Shown here in pieces: positions 17,203-24,932 of a stretch of 64,000 bases of DNA. Every line of letters starts with the position of its first letter. The stretch's first letter is position 1. The notes beneath the pieces are model-generated. The model saw nothing but the letters and a program-made list of their open reading frames with translations. It ran no database searches and was not told where the DNA came from. The stretch covers positions 760,382-824,381 of the forward strand of contig NZ_LBMK01000001.1 of NCBI RefSeq assembly GCF_001005295.1, written 5' to 3'. The stretch is from Streptomyces yangpuensis (GTDB taxonomy: Bacteria > Actinomycetota > Actinomycetes > Streptomycetales > Streptomycetaceae). The position numbers and the translations under genes were made by a program.

Positions 17203-18749
17203 GCGGATCCCTCTGGCTCAAACCCCCCGGTCCGGGCTCCGGCCCGGACTCCGCAACGCTCCCGGCGATCCCCCGGCAGCGCGCCGGGGACCCCGGACCC
17301 GCCGCCGACCCGATGGACGAACTCGCCGAACGCCTCGACACGTTCATCGCCTCCGCCGTCCACCCCGACGAGATCGCCGCCGTCCTCGAATCCGACGGCA
17401 TGACGGACGAGTACATCCGGCTCACCTACGGCCGCCACGACTCCTTCGCCCTCGCCGAGGAGCTCTACGCCCGTGTGCCCCGCTCCTTCCCGGAGCTGGG
17501 GCCCGCCCCCGACCCCTGGAAGGTCTCTCTCACCGCCTGCCTGCTGCGCGGGGTCATCTTCGCCCTGCCCGGCCTGGCCTACCTCCTGGGCGCGCCCCTC
17601 CTCGAAGGCCCCCAGGACCGCCTCGGCCTGCCGGCCGGGACACTGACCCTGCTCGCCGGCGCGCTCATCGGCTGGGTCTGGGACCAGACCCTCTCCCACC
17701 GCGCCTACTCCTGGCTCGGCCTCGGCGACCGGGCCGCCGCCGGGCGGACCCTCCTCGTCGGCGCCCCCGTCGGAGCCCTGCTCGGCACCGCCGCCGCGCT
17801 GTCCGTACCCGGCGGGCCGCCGTTCTCCTACGCCTTCGCCGCCGGACAGGCCCTCTACGTCGGAGCCGCCACCGTCCTGCTGGTCCTCGGCCGGGAACGG
17901 GTCCTCCTCGCCGCCCTCGCCCCGATGGCCGCCGGGGCCGTGACCGTGCTCTTCGTCGACCTGCCCGTACCGGTACGGGTGGCCCTGCTCGTGGTGTCCC
18001 TGCTGGCCGCCTGCGTCCTCGCCGTACGGGAACTCCCGCTGGCCGACGGGCTCCGGACGGCCGCGCACCGGATCCGGGACCGGTCGGCCCGCCGCCCCGC
18101 GCGGGTCGGCCCCGTGCGGTGGCAGATGCTGCGCGGAGCCGAGGAGGAGTACGCGCCCCGGGGGCCCCGGCTCGGGGACTCGGTGCCCTTCGGCGTCTTC
18201 GGCCTGGGCACCGGCCTCCTCGTGCTCTACGCCGCCCTGGGCGAGGTCCTCGCCGGAGGCCCCGCCGAGGCCGTCGCAGCACCCTCGGCGGTGGCCCTCA
18301 CCCTCAGCATGGGTCCCGCCGAATGGCTCCTGCACCGCTTCCGCAGCGGCAGTCTCTCCGGGCTCCGGGGCGCCCGCTCACCCCGGCAGTTCCGGCACCG
18401 GATGCTCGCCACCCTCTCCCGCTGCCTCGGCATCTACCTGGCGGTGCTCCTGGCCCTCGGCCTGACCGGAACCCTGCTGTGGCCGGGCGCCCCCGGCCTC
18501 ACCGGAGTCCGCGTCGCCACCCTGCTGCTGCTCGGCGCGGTGATGTGGAGCGGGCTGCTCCTGCAGTCCTTCGGCGCCGTCCGGCCCGCCGCCGTGGTCT
18601 GCGCCTCGGCCGCCGTCGCCCAGAGCGTGGCCCTGCTGACCGGGCTGGGCCAGCCCCGGGTCGTCCAGCTGGTCGTGGCGGGCACGGCCGCCGCCGCCCT
18701 GGCCGTCCTGGTCTGCCTGCTCCTCGGCCGCGCGACCGCCCACCGATGA
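17199..18749 (+). CDS. polytopic membrane protein, probable exopolysaccharide export/synthase partner
   Basis: A 516-residue protein. Residues 1-115 are soluble, with a helical segment (MDELAERLDTFIASAVHPDEIAAVLESDGMTDEYI in parts) that resembles a small regulatory or docking domain. From residue ~108 there are roughly 10-12 hydrophobic segments in two blocks separated by a basic loop near residue 290-320. GTG 17199 overlaps the pelF stop. In Pel operons the pelF neighbour is pelG, a MOP-superfamily transporter; this protein is in that position but I cannot see clear PelG similarity, so it may be a distant PelG or an unrelated replacement. The role in moving the polymer across the membrane is inferred from context. 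Confidence 0.7.
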   Translation: MSGSLWLKPPGPGSGPDSATLPAIPRQRAGDPGPAADPMDELAERLDTFIASAVHPDEIAAVLESDGMTDEYIRLTYGRHDSFALAEELYARVPRSFPELGPAPDPWKVSLTACLLRGVIFALPGLAYLLGAPLLEGPQDRLGLPAGTLTLLAGALIGWVWDQTLSHRAYSWLGLGDRAAAGRTLLVGAPVGALLGTAAALSVPGGPPFSYAFAAGQALYVGAATVLLVLGRERVLLAALAPMAAGAVTVLFVDLPVPVRVALLVVSLLAACVLAVRELPLADGLRTAAHRIRDRSARRPARVGPVRWQMLRGAEEEYAPRGPRLGDSVPFGVFGLGTGLLVLYAALGEVLAGGPAEAVAAPSAVALTLSMGPAEWLLHRFRSGSLSGLRGARSPRQFRHRMLATLSRCLGIYLAVLLALGLTGTLLWPGAPGLTGVRVATLLLLGAVMWSGLLLQSFGAVRPAAVVCASAAVAQSVALLTGLGQPRVVQLVVAGTAAAALAVLVCLLLGRATAHR

Positions 18750-19459
18750 CGCACGAGACGCACGAGACGTACGACACGGACGAGAAGAAGGACCCCATGC
18801 TGCTGGTGCCCCTCTACGAGCATCCCGCCGACCGGCCCGAGGCCTGGGAGCGGCTCATCCGCTGCGCGGACCGGCTGCACTCGGTGGTGCTCAACCCCGA
18901 CAGCGGGCCCGGAGCCGCCTGCGACGAGCGGTTCGCCCTCGTCGCCGAGCGGCTCCGGGAGGCCGGCGTGCCCGTACTCGGATACGTCGACACCGACTAC
19001 GGGCGGCGCCCGCACGCCGCGGTGGTGCAGGACCTGCTGCGCCACCGCGACTGGTACGCCAGCGACGGGGCCTTCCTCGACCAGGCGTCCGCCGACCCCC
19101 ATCTCCTCCCGCACTACGGGCGGCTCACGGTCGCCGCCCGGGCCGCGGGCGCCCGCACCCTCGTCCTCAACCACGGCGCCCACCCGCATCCCGGATACGC
19201 CGAACTCGCCGACCTGCTCGTCACCTTCGAGGGCCCCTGGGACGCCTACCGGGACGCGGCGGCGCCACCGGACTGGACGGCCGGCCACCCCGCCCAGCGG
19301 TTCTGCCACCTCGTCTACGGCGTCCCGCCCGGCGAGCTCGCCGCCCGGCTCGCCGGGGAACTGGCGGCGCAGCGGGGCGCGGGCGTGCACTGCGCCGTCC
19401 CAGGGAGCGGCCCCCACCCGTGGGGGACCCTCCCGTACGCACTGGAGGCGGCGGAATGA
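18746..19459 (+). CDS. spherulin-4/Sph3-type glycoside hydrolase (GH135-like)
   Basis: A 237-residue protein. Family landmarks are LLVPLYEHPADRPEAW, VVLNPDSGPG, VLGYVDTDYGRRP, DGAFLDQ, LNHGAHPHPGY and the acidic TFEGPWDAY. Sph3 in Aspergillus is an endo-hydrolase that cuts GalNAc-rich galactosaminogalactan and is needed for its synthesis. ATG 18746 overlaps the preceding stop (ATGA). There is no signal peptide: the N-terminus is a charged MTHETHETYDTDEKKD stretch, so this member may act in the cytoplasm or leave by another route, unlike the fungal membrane-anchored enzyme. Confidence 0.85.
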   Translation: MTHETHETYDTDEKKDPMLLVPLYEHPADRPEAWERLIRCADRLHSVVLNPDSGPGAACDERFALVAERLREAGVPVLGYVDTDYGRRPHAAVVQDLLRHRDWYASDGAFLDQASADPHLLPHYGRLTVAARAAGARTLVLNHGAHPHPGYAELADLLVTFEGPWDAYRDAAAPPDWTAGHPAQRFCHLVYGVPPGELAARLAGELAAQRGAGVHCAVPGSGPHPWGTLPYALEAAE

Positions 19460-20292
19460 GGGCCCCGCAGCCGCTGCGGCTCCTGCGGCTCCTGCTGGCC
19501 GTGCCCCTGCTGCTGCTCGCCGCCTGCACGTCCGGACCGGACGACGAGGGCGACGACGCACCGTACCGCTGGCCGGAACTCGCCCCCGGACAACGCTGGC
19601 AGCCCCCGCCAGGCACCGGCTGGCAGTGGCAGCTCACCGGAAAGCTCGACACCTCGGTGAAGGCACCGGTCTACGACATCGACGGTTTCAACACCACCAA
19701 GGCGCAGGTCGCCGAGTTGAAGAAGGCCGGCCGCAAGACCATCTGCTACCTCTCCACGGGCGCGTGGGAAGACTTCCGGCCGGACGCAGAAGCGTTCCCG
19801 CGGGACCTCCTGGGCAAGGGCAACGGCTGGGAGGGGGAGCGCTGGCTGGACATCCGGCGGGTGGCTGAGCTGGAACCGCTGATGGCCAAACGGTTCGACA
19901 TGTGCCGGGACAAGGGCTTCGACGCGGTCGAACCGGACAACATGGACGGCTACCAGAACACGTCCGGCTTCCCGCTCACCGCCGACGACCAGCTGCGCTA
20001 CAACCGGCTGATCGCGAAGCTCGCCCACGACCGGGGCATGGCCGTCGGCCTGAAGAACGACCTCGACCAGATCCCGCAGCTCGTCGGGGACTTCGACTTC
20101 GCGGTCAACGAACAGTGCGCACAGTACGACGAGTGCGAGCGGCTGACCCCCTTCATCGAAGCCGGCAAGGCCGTCTTCCACGCGGAGTACGAACTCTCCA
20201 CGTCCCGCTTCTGCCCACGCTCGCGCGAGCTGAAGCTGAGCTCCTTGCAGAAGCGGTACGACCTCGACGCCTGGCGCCGCACCTGCCCGTAG
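19456..20292 (+). CDS. lipoprotein Ega3-type endo-alpha-1,4-polygalactosaminidase (GH114-like)
   Basis: A 278-residue exported lipoprotein. The signal peptide MRAPQPLRLLRLLLAVPLLLL ends in the lipobox LAAC. The TIM-barrel shows VYDIDGFNT near residue 74 and GFDAVEPDNMDGY near 155, the acidic pair of the TM1410/GH114 family, with KNDL and VNEQCAQYDEC later. The family hydrolyses alpha-1,4-linked galactosamine; PelA carries a related domain. It overlaps the Sph3-like gene by ATGA and ends the operon. Together with the deacetylase it would act on the polymer outside the membrane. Confidence 0.88.
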   Translation: MRAPQPLRLLRLLLAVPLLLLAACTSGPDDEGDDAPYRWPELAPGQRWQPPPGTGWQWQLTGKLDTSVKAPVYDIDGFNTTKAQVAELKKAGRKTICYLSTGAWEDFRPDAEAFPRDLLGKGNGWEGERWLDIRRVAELEPLMAKRFDMCRDKGFDAVEPDNMDGYQNTSGFPLTADDQLRYNRLIAKLAHDRGMAVGLKNDLDQIPQLVGDFDFAVNEQCAQYDECERLTPFIEAGKAVFHAEYELSTSRFCPRSRELKLSSLQKRYDLDAWRRTCP

Positions 20293-20386
20293 CCAAATCC
20301 AGCCTCGCCTGGCGGTTCCTGCACCCTTCGTGAGGGACACCCCCGGCCTCAGCCGGGCCACCTCGGCCCCGCCGGGCCCTTGGACG

Positions 20387-21004
20387 TCACGGTGAAGCGC
20401 CGGGGCCCGGTGCCGGCGCGCGACTGTTGATGACCGCACAGGCGTACGACGTAAGGCTGGCGCGCAATTGGTCCCAGCCTTCTTCGGAGTCGGGCGCGAG
20501 GCCTGCCATCAGCCGGCGCTGCTGCTCCACCACGAAGGGCCACGAGGCGATCCCGATCAGGGTCATCAGCAGATGACCGACCTCTTGGGGCGAGGCGAGG
20601 GACAGTGCCTTGCCGAGGGTCTCGTTCTTGCTCAGGTAGTACGCCTGGCGCTCCTCCTCGCCGGGAATCGCGGCGTCTCCGTAGTGCAGGCCCTCCCAGG
20701 CCAGGAGCCGCACGAGACTGGTGTCACGGCGGTGGTAGTCGAAGATCCGGCCGACGTAGTGCTCAAGGTCCTCCCGCGTCGTCGGCACCGGAACCTGCTC
20801 GCCCAGTTCCCGGTACGCGTGCGCCAGAACGGTGGAGAACAACTGCTCCTTGCTGCCGAAGTAGGAGTACAGGCGCTGCTTGTTCGCCGCAGCCTGCTCG
20901 GCGATACGGTCCACCCTGGCGCCTGCGATGCCGAACTTGGCGAACTCCGCACGGGCCGCGTCCAGGAGACGGGTCGGCGTGTCTCGGGTTGCGTCCTTGG
21001 TCAT
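20387..21004 (-). CDS. TetR-family transcriptional regulator of the AfsA/KAS III island
   Basis: A 205-residue regulator with an N-terminal TetR domain (RLLDAARAEFAKFGIAGARVDRIAEQAAANKQRLYSYFGSKEQLF, residues 11-57 in parts) and a C-terminal ligand domain. The recognition region differs from gamma-butyrolactone receptors of the ArpA/ScbR type (which read GALYFHFASKE), so it is not an obvious autoregulator receptor. It is divergent from the afsA-like gene, and two similar 12-bp palindromes lie between them. It most likely represses both directions and responds to the island's product or a precursor. Confidence 0.9.
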   Translation of the reverse strand: MTKDATRDTPTRLLDAARAEFAKFGIAGARVDRIAEQAAANKQRLYSYFGSKEQLFSTVLAHAYRELGEQVPVPTTREDLEHYVGRIFDYHRRDTSLVRLLAWEGLHYGDAAIPGEEERQAYYLSKNETLGKALSLASPQEVGHLLMTLIGIASWPFVVEQQRRLMAGLAPDSEEGWDQLRASLTSYACAVINSRAPAPGPGASP

Positions 21005-21026
21005 GGACTCAGCTTAACGGCCAACC

Positions 21027-21055
21027 AACTGGATAGTTAAAAAAACCATCTAGTT
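21027..21055. promoter_or_regulatory. paired TetR operators upstream of the afsA-like gene
   Basis: AACTGGATAGTT (21027-21038) and AACCATCTAGTT (21044-21055) are two similar 12-bp palindromic sites separated by AAAAA, 17 bp centre to centre. They are nested in a larger inverted repeat, CAACCAACT (21022-21030) with AGTTGGTTG (21052-21060). They lie right next to the TetR start and just upstream of the promoter for the plus-strand genes. Confidence 0.7.
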
Positions 21056-21057
21056 GG

Positions 21058-21086
21058 TTGCACCCTTTCGGGTGATCGCTTAGTGT
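21058..21086 (+). promoter_or_regulatory. putative promoter of the island
   Basis: TTGCAC (21058-21063), a 17-base spacer, and TAGTGT (21081-21086) form a sigma-70-like promoter. The -35 box abuts the right-hand operator, so repressor binding would exclude polymerase. About 185 bases of untranslated leader with no visible structure would follow. Confidence 0.5.
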
Positions 21087-21273
21087 CGGTGACGTCAGCC
21101 CGGCAGGCACCTCCGACAGAGCCGCCGGGGCCTGGAGCAGCCCGGCGCACAGCCCGGGTCGGAAACCGCACGGCGCTCGGAGCCGCGACGGTCTCCGCGC
21201 TTCGCACACCCATCACTCCGGTCAGCCGTCGTGGCACTTCCATGCCGCACGGCTCCACTACCGAGGAGTTCCC

Positions 21274-22041
21274 ATCAATCACTCGATCCAGAGCATCGTC
21301 CTGGTCGGGGACCGGTTCATCGGGTTCGCCGTCCAGGAGAACGTCTTCACCGTCTCGCAGTTAGTCGACGACATCCGGCGCGGTGTCTACGCCAAGGAGG
21401 GCGACCCGGTCCTCATCGAAAGCGCCCAGGGCGTGTCCGAGGCCGATGTGTTCCTCATCGTCGAGGAGCTGCGGCATCGCGGCCTGGACCGTATACACGT
21501 CCGGCTTCAGCCTTCCACCCTCAGCGGAGCCGGCGAGGTCCACAAACACCAGGTCGCCAATGCCCTGATCGCGGATCTGCACCAGGTGGACGACTCGCTC
21601 TTCGGTGCCGGCCTGCGGCTGCACAACGACAACGAGCTCCTGCTCGACCACCAGACCGGCCAGCATGTGCAGGGCATGGTCGCCATCGAGGCGTCCCGGC
21701 AGATGTTCCTCGCCGTGACCGAGCGGTTCTTCGCCGCCCAGTGGCCGCAGCGCAAGTACTACTTCGTCATCGAGCACATGAACACCGCCTTCGAGAACTT
21801 CCTGTTCCCGCTGTGTTCGACCATCGAGTACCGGATCACCGAGTCCCGGACTCAGGACCCGTCCAGGCTCTCCTTCAGCGCCGAGGTCGGCATCCACCAG
21901 GCCGGCCGTCGCGCCGCCTTCACCCAGCTGGCCTTCACCGCCTTCGAGACCGACGTGATCGAGGCCAAGGAGGACCGGCGCGCCCGCCGGGCCGTCGAGC
22001 ACACGCTCCGGGCCCCGGCCGACGTCCTGTCCGGCGTCTGA
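21274..22041 (+). CDS. AfsA-family hotdog protein (A-factor/butenolide biosynthesis-like)
   Basis: A 255-residue protein with the AfsA hotdog motif EVHKHQVANALIADLHQVDD and GQHVQGMVAIEASRQMF, and a second, weaker hotdog half. AfsA-type enzymes join a beta-ketoacyl chain to a dihydroxyacetone-phosphate-like acceptor. The start is unusual. High-GC3 coding sequence continues upstream of the first in-frame GTG (21433), and no ATG, GTG or TTG occurs between there and the upstream stop at 21073; the only CTG (21301) has no ribosome binding site. GAGGAG (21263-21268) stands 5 bases before ATC 21274, which I take as the start. Codon 30 (21361) is TTA, the rare leucine codon read by bldA tRNA, so expression may be developmentally gated. 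A point mutation or base-call error at ATG is the alternative. Confidence 0.75.
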   Translation: MNHSIQSIVLVGDRFIGFAVQENVFTVSQLVDDIRRGVYAKEGDPVLIESAQGVSEADVFLIVEELRHRGLDRIHVRLQPSTLSGAGEVHKHQVANALIADLHQVDDSLFGAGLRLHNDNELLLDHQTGQHVQGMVAIEASRQMFLAVTERFFAAQWPQRKYYFVIEHMNTAFENFLFPLCSTIEYRITESRTQDPSRLSFSAEVGIHQAGRRAAFTQLAFTAFETDVIEAKEDRRARRAVEHTLRAPADVLSGV

Positions 22042-22133
22042 CAGACCCCGGCCCCCGGCCGTTCCCCCGGCCGCCGCCGCACCCCGGGCGTCGCCCGATT
22101 CCCCCTTTCACAGATCCCCTGAGGAGCACAGTC

Positions 22134-22751
22134 ATGTCCGCATCACTCATCACCGCCGTGGAACTGCCGGTCAAGCCCGACCAGGTCGATGCCGCCGCCA
22201 CCGCATGGAAGGCCCACCACGCCGCGTCGGCGTTCGAAGGCCGTGCACTGTTCCGCAGCCTGGAGGGTTCCAGCCTCCTGGAGCTGGCCCCGCTCGCCGG
22301 CTTTGAGCAGCTCGACGCTCTGCGCGCCGACTGGGAGCAGCTGTGGGAGACGCTGGCCCCGGCGGCCGAGGGCGACTTCCGCCGCCAGGTGCTGGGCTTC
22401 GTCGACGCGCCCAAGCCGGTCGACACCCCGCTGCCGCAGACGGCCTACGTGCAGATGCGCCACATCGAGGTGCCGCCGCGGGTGTACACCGCGTACCGCG
22501 CCTGGCGTGAGGAGACCATCTACGACGTGGTGCGCGGCGCCGACGAGGTCGAGGCCTTCGAGGCGTACCACTCGGTGCTGAGCACCGAACCCGGTGTCAT
22601 GTTCGTCTCCGGGTTCAACTGCGACCCGGCCGAGTACAACGCGGTGTTCACCTCCCCGCGTTACCAGGAGATCGTCCGCCAGGCCGGTGACCGCTTCATC
22701 GCGGGCGGCGAGCGCGGTCTCTACACCACGATCTACGCCCGCGTGGCGTAG
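22134..22751 (+). CDS. NIPSNAP-like dimeric alpha/beta-barrel protein
   Basis: A 205-residue protein starting MSASLITAVELPVKPDQVDAA with GAGGAG upstream. It appears to hold two ferredoxin-like halves: an N-terminal one (ITAVELPVKPDQVDAAATAW) and a C-terminal one (YVQMRHIEVPPRVYTAYRAWRE ... YHSVLSTEPGVMFVSGFNCDPAEYNAVFTSPRY), the latter close to the NIPSNAP/ABM fold. Such proteins in biosynthetic clusters act as small cyclases, monooxygenases or binding proteins. It is the second gene of the island, 92 bases after the afsA-like gene. Specific activity unknown. Confidence 0.7.
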   Translation: MSASLITAVELPVKPDQVDAAATAWKAHHAASAFEGRALFRSLEGSSLLELAPLAGFEQLDALRADWEQLWETLAPAAEGDFRRQVLGFVDAPKPVDTPLPQTAYVQMRHIEVPPRVYTAYRAWREETIYDVVRGADEVEAFEAYHSVLSTEPGVMFVSGFNCDPAEYNAVFTSPRYQEIVRQAGDRFIAGGERGLYTTIYARVA

Positions 22752-22851
22752 GCGCCGCACGCCGGCCCGTCGCAGAACCAAAAAACCCGACCGGTTGCAG
22801 AACGAGGAACGGCGCCGGTCGCAGAACGAGGAACCAGATGAGGAGAAGCGG

Positions 22852-23703
22852 ATGGGACCGTCGCGCACCTACCAGCTGAGTCTCACCACCCAGGGACCGG
22901 CCTACCCGCCCAGCGAAGTGATGGACGCGAACGGCGACTTCGTCGTGATCGGTCGCATCAACCGTGACAACGGGGCGGGCGGCGTCTCGAACGGCTGGGG
23001 GTGCGCGATCGTCGCCGCCGACAGCCCGCTGCCGGAGTTCGGCAGGAACGAGCCGTACCGCATCATCCGTGAACTGCCGGACCACCCCGGCCAGTTCAGC
23101 CCCGCCGACAACGCGATCGTGCTCCACACGCTGCCGCTGCCGCTGCCGTGCAGCAACTATCCGATGGTGTTCGCCCCCGAGCAGTTCCCGAACGCGTCCG
23201 AGGTCGTCCGCCCCAGCTATCCGTTCCACCAGGTCGCCGTGCCGGACCTGCGGGAGCAGGACGGGCCGAAGGTGACCGAACCGGTGACGCTCGGCACCTG
23301 GGGCCGGGCGCGCGGCGAGCTTGAGGTACGGCTGAGCGACGACAGGAAATCCGGGGAGTTCGGCTTCGAGTTCTCCGGGATGCTGCCGAACAGCCTGTAC
23401 ACGGTGATGTCGCTGCGCGAGCACGACCTGGACCCGGCCGGGCCGACCCGGCCCGGACCGCTCGGGGTGCCCAACGCCTTCGTCACCGACCAGGACGGCA
23501 GGGGCCGCTATCGGGCGGTGCTGCCCGACCCCTTCCCGGCGCCCGGCACCGGCGGCAATCGCATCGTGAACGTCGTCGTGCTGTGGATGAGCTACCAGCA
23601 GAACTACGGCGGGGCGATCGGCCAGTTCGGTCTGGGCGGGGACATCCACGCACAACTGAAGCTGCAGGGACCGAGCTTCGGCGAATTCATCACCACCGGC
23701 TGA
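22852..23703 (+). CDS. hypothetical protein with beta-rich C-terminal half
   Basis: A 283-residue protein that I do not recognise. ATG 22852 has AGGAGAAG just upstream. There is no signal peptide. The second half (ELEVRLSDDRKSGEFGFEFS, then GMLPNSLYTVMSLRE, VPNAFVTDQDGRGRY and RIVNVVVLWMSYQQNYGG) has the rhythm of a beta-sandwich domain seen in some CHRD-like or carrier proteins; the first half contains several Pro-rich loops (LPLPLPCSNYPM). Two copies of GCAGAACGAGGAAC (22797-22810, 22821-22834) precede it. It is probably cotranscribed with its neighbours; a binding or chaperone-like role would fit but is a guess. Confidence 0.75.
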   Translation: MGPSRTYQLSLTTQGPAYPPSEVMDANGDFVVIGRINRDNGAGGVSNGWGCAIVAADSPLPEFGRNEPYRIIRELPDHPGQFSPADNAIVLHTLPLPLPCSNYPMVFAPEQFPNASEVVRPSYPFHQVAVPDLREQDGPKVTEPVTLGTWGRARGELEVRLSDDRKSGEFGFEFSGMLPNSLYTVMSLREHDLDPAGPTRPGPLGVPNAFVTDQDGRGRYRAVLPDPFPAPGTGGNRIVNVVVLWMSYQQNYGGAIGQFGLGGDIHAQLKLQGPSFGEFITTG

Positions 23704-23720
23704 CGAGAGGAACCACCACC

Positions 23721-23939
23721 ATGCCGATCATTTCCGTGACGACCTGGCCCAGCGAGGACGACGACAAGTGCCGCGAGCTCATGGAAGAGCTGACGGAGAC
23801 CGTGCACCGGGTCACCGGAGCGCCGCGCGACCGGATCACCGTCTACGTCCAGGAGGTGCCGCGAAACCGCTGGTCCGAAGGCGGCGCGATGGGGTCCGAC
23901 CCGGATTTCGCGCGGCTCAGCCGGGCCGGCGGCGTCTGA
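23721..23939 (+). CDS. 4-oxalocrotonate tautomerase-family protein
   Basis: A 72-residue protein that starts MPIISVTTWPSEDDDKCREL, with the catalytic Pro directly after the initiator Met, the hallmark of the tautomerase superfamily. The helix ELMEELTETVHRVTG and strand RITVYVQEV also fit. GAGAGG lies 10-15 bases upstream. Members tautomerise 2-oxo acids or unsaturated lactone-like compounds; in this island it could isomerise a beta-keto or butenolide intermediate. It sits 17 bases after the unknown protein gene, so the two are coupled. Confidence 0.88.
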   Translation: MPIISVTTWPSEDDDKCRELMEELTETVHRVTGAPRDRITVYVQEVPRNRWSEGGAMGSDPDFARLSRAGGV

Positions 23940-24036
23940 CACCGCCCGCCCCTGGCACCACCGGTGCACGTGCCGGCGCCCGGCGCCGGTGCCGGGCACC
24001 ACACCGCACCACACCGCACCAGGAAGGAACCCCGGC

Positions 24037-24843
24037 ATGAGCACCCCCCGCCCCGGCACCGAGCACGGCAACGACAACGACGACGACCGCATGGAGCGCG
24101 GGCTGCGGACGCTGCGCCGGATCGAGGCCACCGAGCGGCCCGGCATCCTCGACGGTTTCCAGGACGTGGCCCCCGGCTTCGGTGAGCTGGTCGTCGGCTT
24201 CGCCTTCGGCGACATCTGCTCCCGCCCGGGCCTGGAGCTGCCCACCCGCCAGCTCGTCACCGTCGCGGCACTCACCGCGCTGGGCAACGCCGCCCCGCAG
24301 CTGGAGTTCCACGTACGGGGCGCACGCAACGTCGGGTGCGACCGCCGCGAGATCGTCGAAACGGTTCTGTGGCTGAGCGGCTACGCCGGTTTCCCCGCGA
24401 CGCTGAAGGCGCTGGGCGTCGTCCGGTCCGTCTTCGTCGCCGAGGGCGCGGGCGTGCCGTCCGCCGAACGGTCCGAGCGCGGGCTGCGAACGCTGCGGGC
24501 CCAGGGCGGCGACGGCGGTTTCTGCGAGCAGGTGCTGGCCTCCGTGCGCGCCCTCGATCCGGCCCTCGCGGACGATCTCGTCGAGAGTGCCTTCGGCCAC
24601 CTCGACCCCGTCACGTCGCGCGGCGGTCTCGACCCGCTCACACGCGCCATCGTCTCCGTGGCCGCCTGCACCGCCCTGGGCACGCTCCGGCCGCAGCTCA
24701 CGGCACAGGTACACGCGATCCTCGACGCCGGCGGCACACCGCAGGACGCCGTCGAGACGATCCTGCAGATGGCCGTGTACGCCGGTGTCCCGGCGGCCGT
24801 GAACGGCCTCAACGCGGCGCGCGACGTCTTCCGCACGCGATGA
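24037..24843 (+). CDS. carboxymuconolactone decarboxylase-like protein with two CMD domains
   Basis: A 268-residue protein made of two CMD/AhpD-like repeats. The first (GFGELVVGFAFGDICSRPGLELPTRQLVTVAALTALG, then FHVRGARNVGCDRREIVETVLWLSGYAGFP) and second (DLVESAFGHLDPV, RAIVSVAACTALG, QVHAILDAGGTPQDAVETILQMAVYAGVP) line up end to end. The CxxC of peroxidase-type AhpD is absent, so it is more like the decarboxylase/lactone-acting branch. ATG 24037 follows AGGAAGG by 9 bases. In the island it could process an unsaturated lactone or keto acid; exact chemistry is unknown. Confidence 0.85.
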   Translation: MSTPRPGTEHGNDNDDDRMERGLRTLRRIEATERPGILDGFQDVAPGFGELVVGFAFGDICSRPGLELPTRQLVTVAALTALGNAAPQLEFHVRGARNVGCDRREIVETVLWLSGYAGFPATLKALGVVRSVFVAEGAGVPSAERSERGLRTLRAQGGDGGFCEQVLASVRALDPALADDLVESAFGHLDPVTSRGGLDPLTRAIVSVAACTALGTLRPQLTAQVHAILDAGGTPQDAVETILQMAVYAGVPAAVNGLNAARDVFRTR

Positions 24844-24932
24844 CCGCCGCCGCCTCCGCGCCCGCCACCGAGCCCGCCACCGCCGCGCGGCGGCCCCGGA
24901 GCCAGATCCCGCATCAGAAGGAGGGACCCGTC

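Noticed and set aside
20387..21004. TetR regulator as a gamma-butyrolactone receptor
   Set aside because: Its recognition region (KQRLYSYFGSKE) differs from the GALYFHFASKE pattern of ArpA/ScbR receptors, so only a general TetR label is given.
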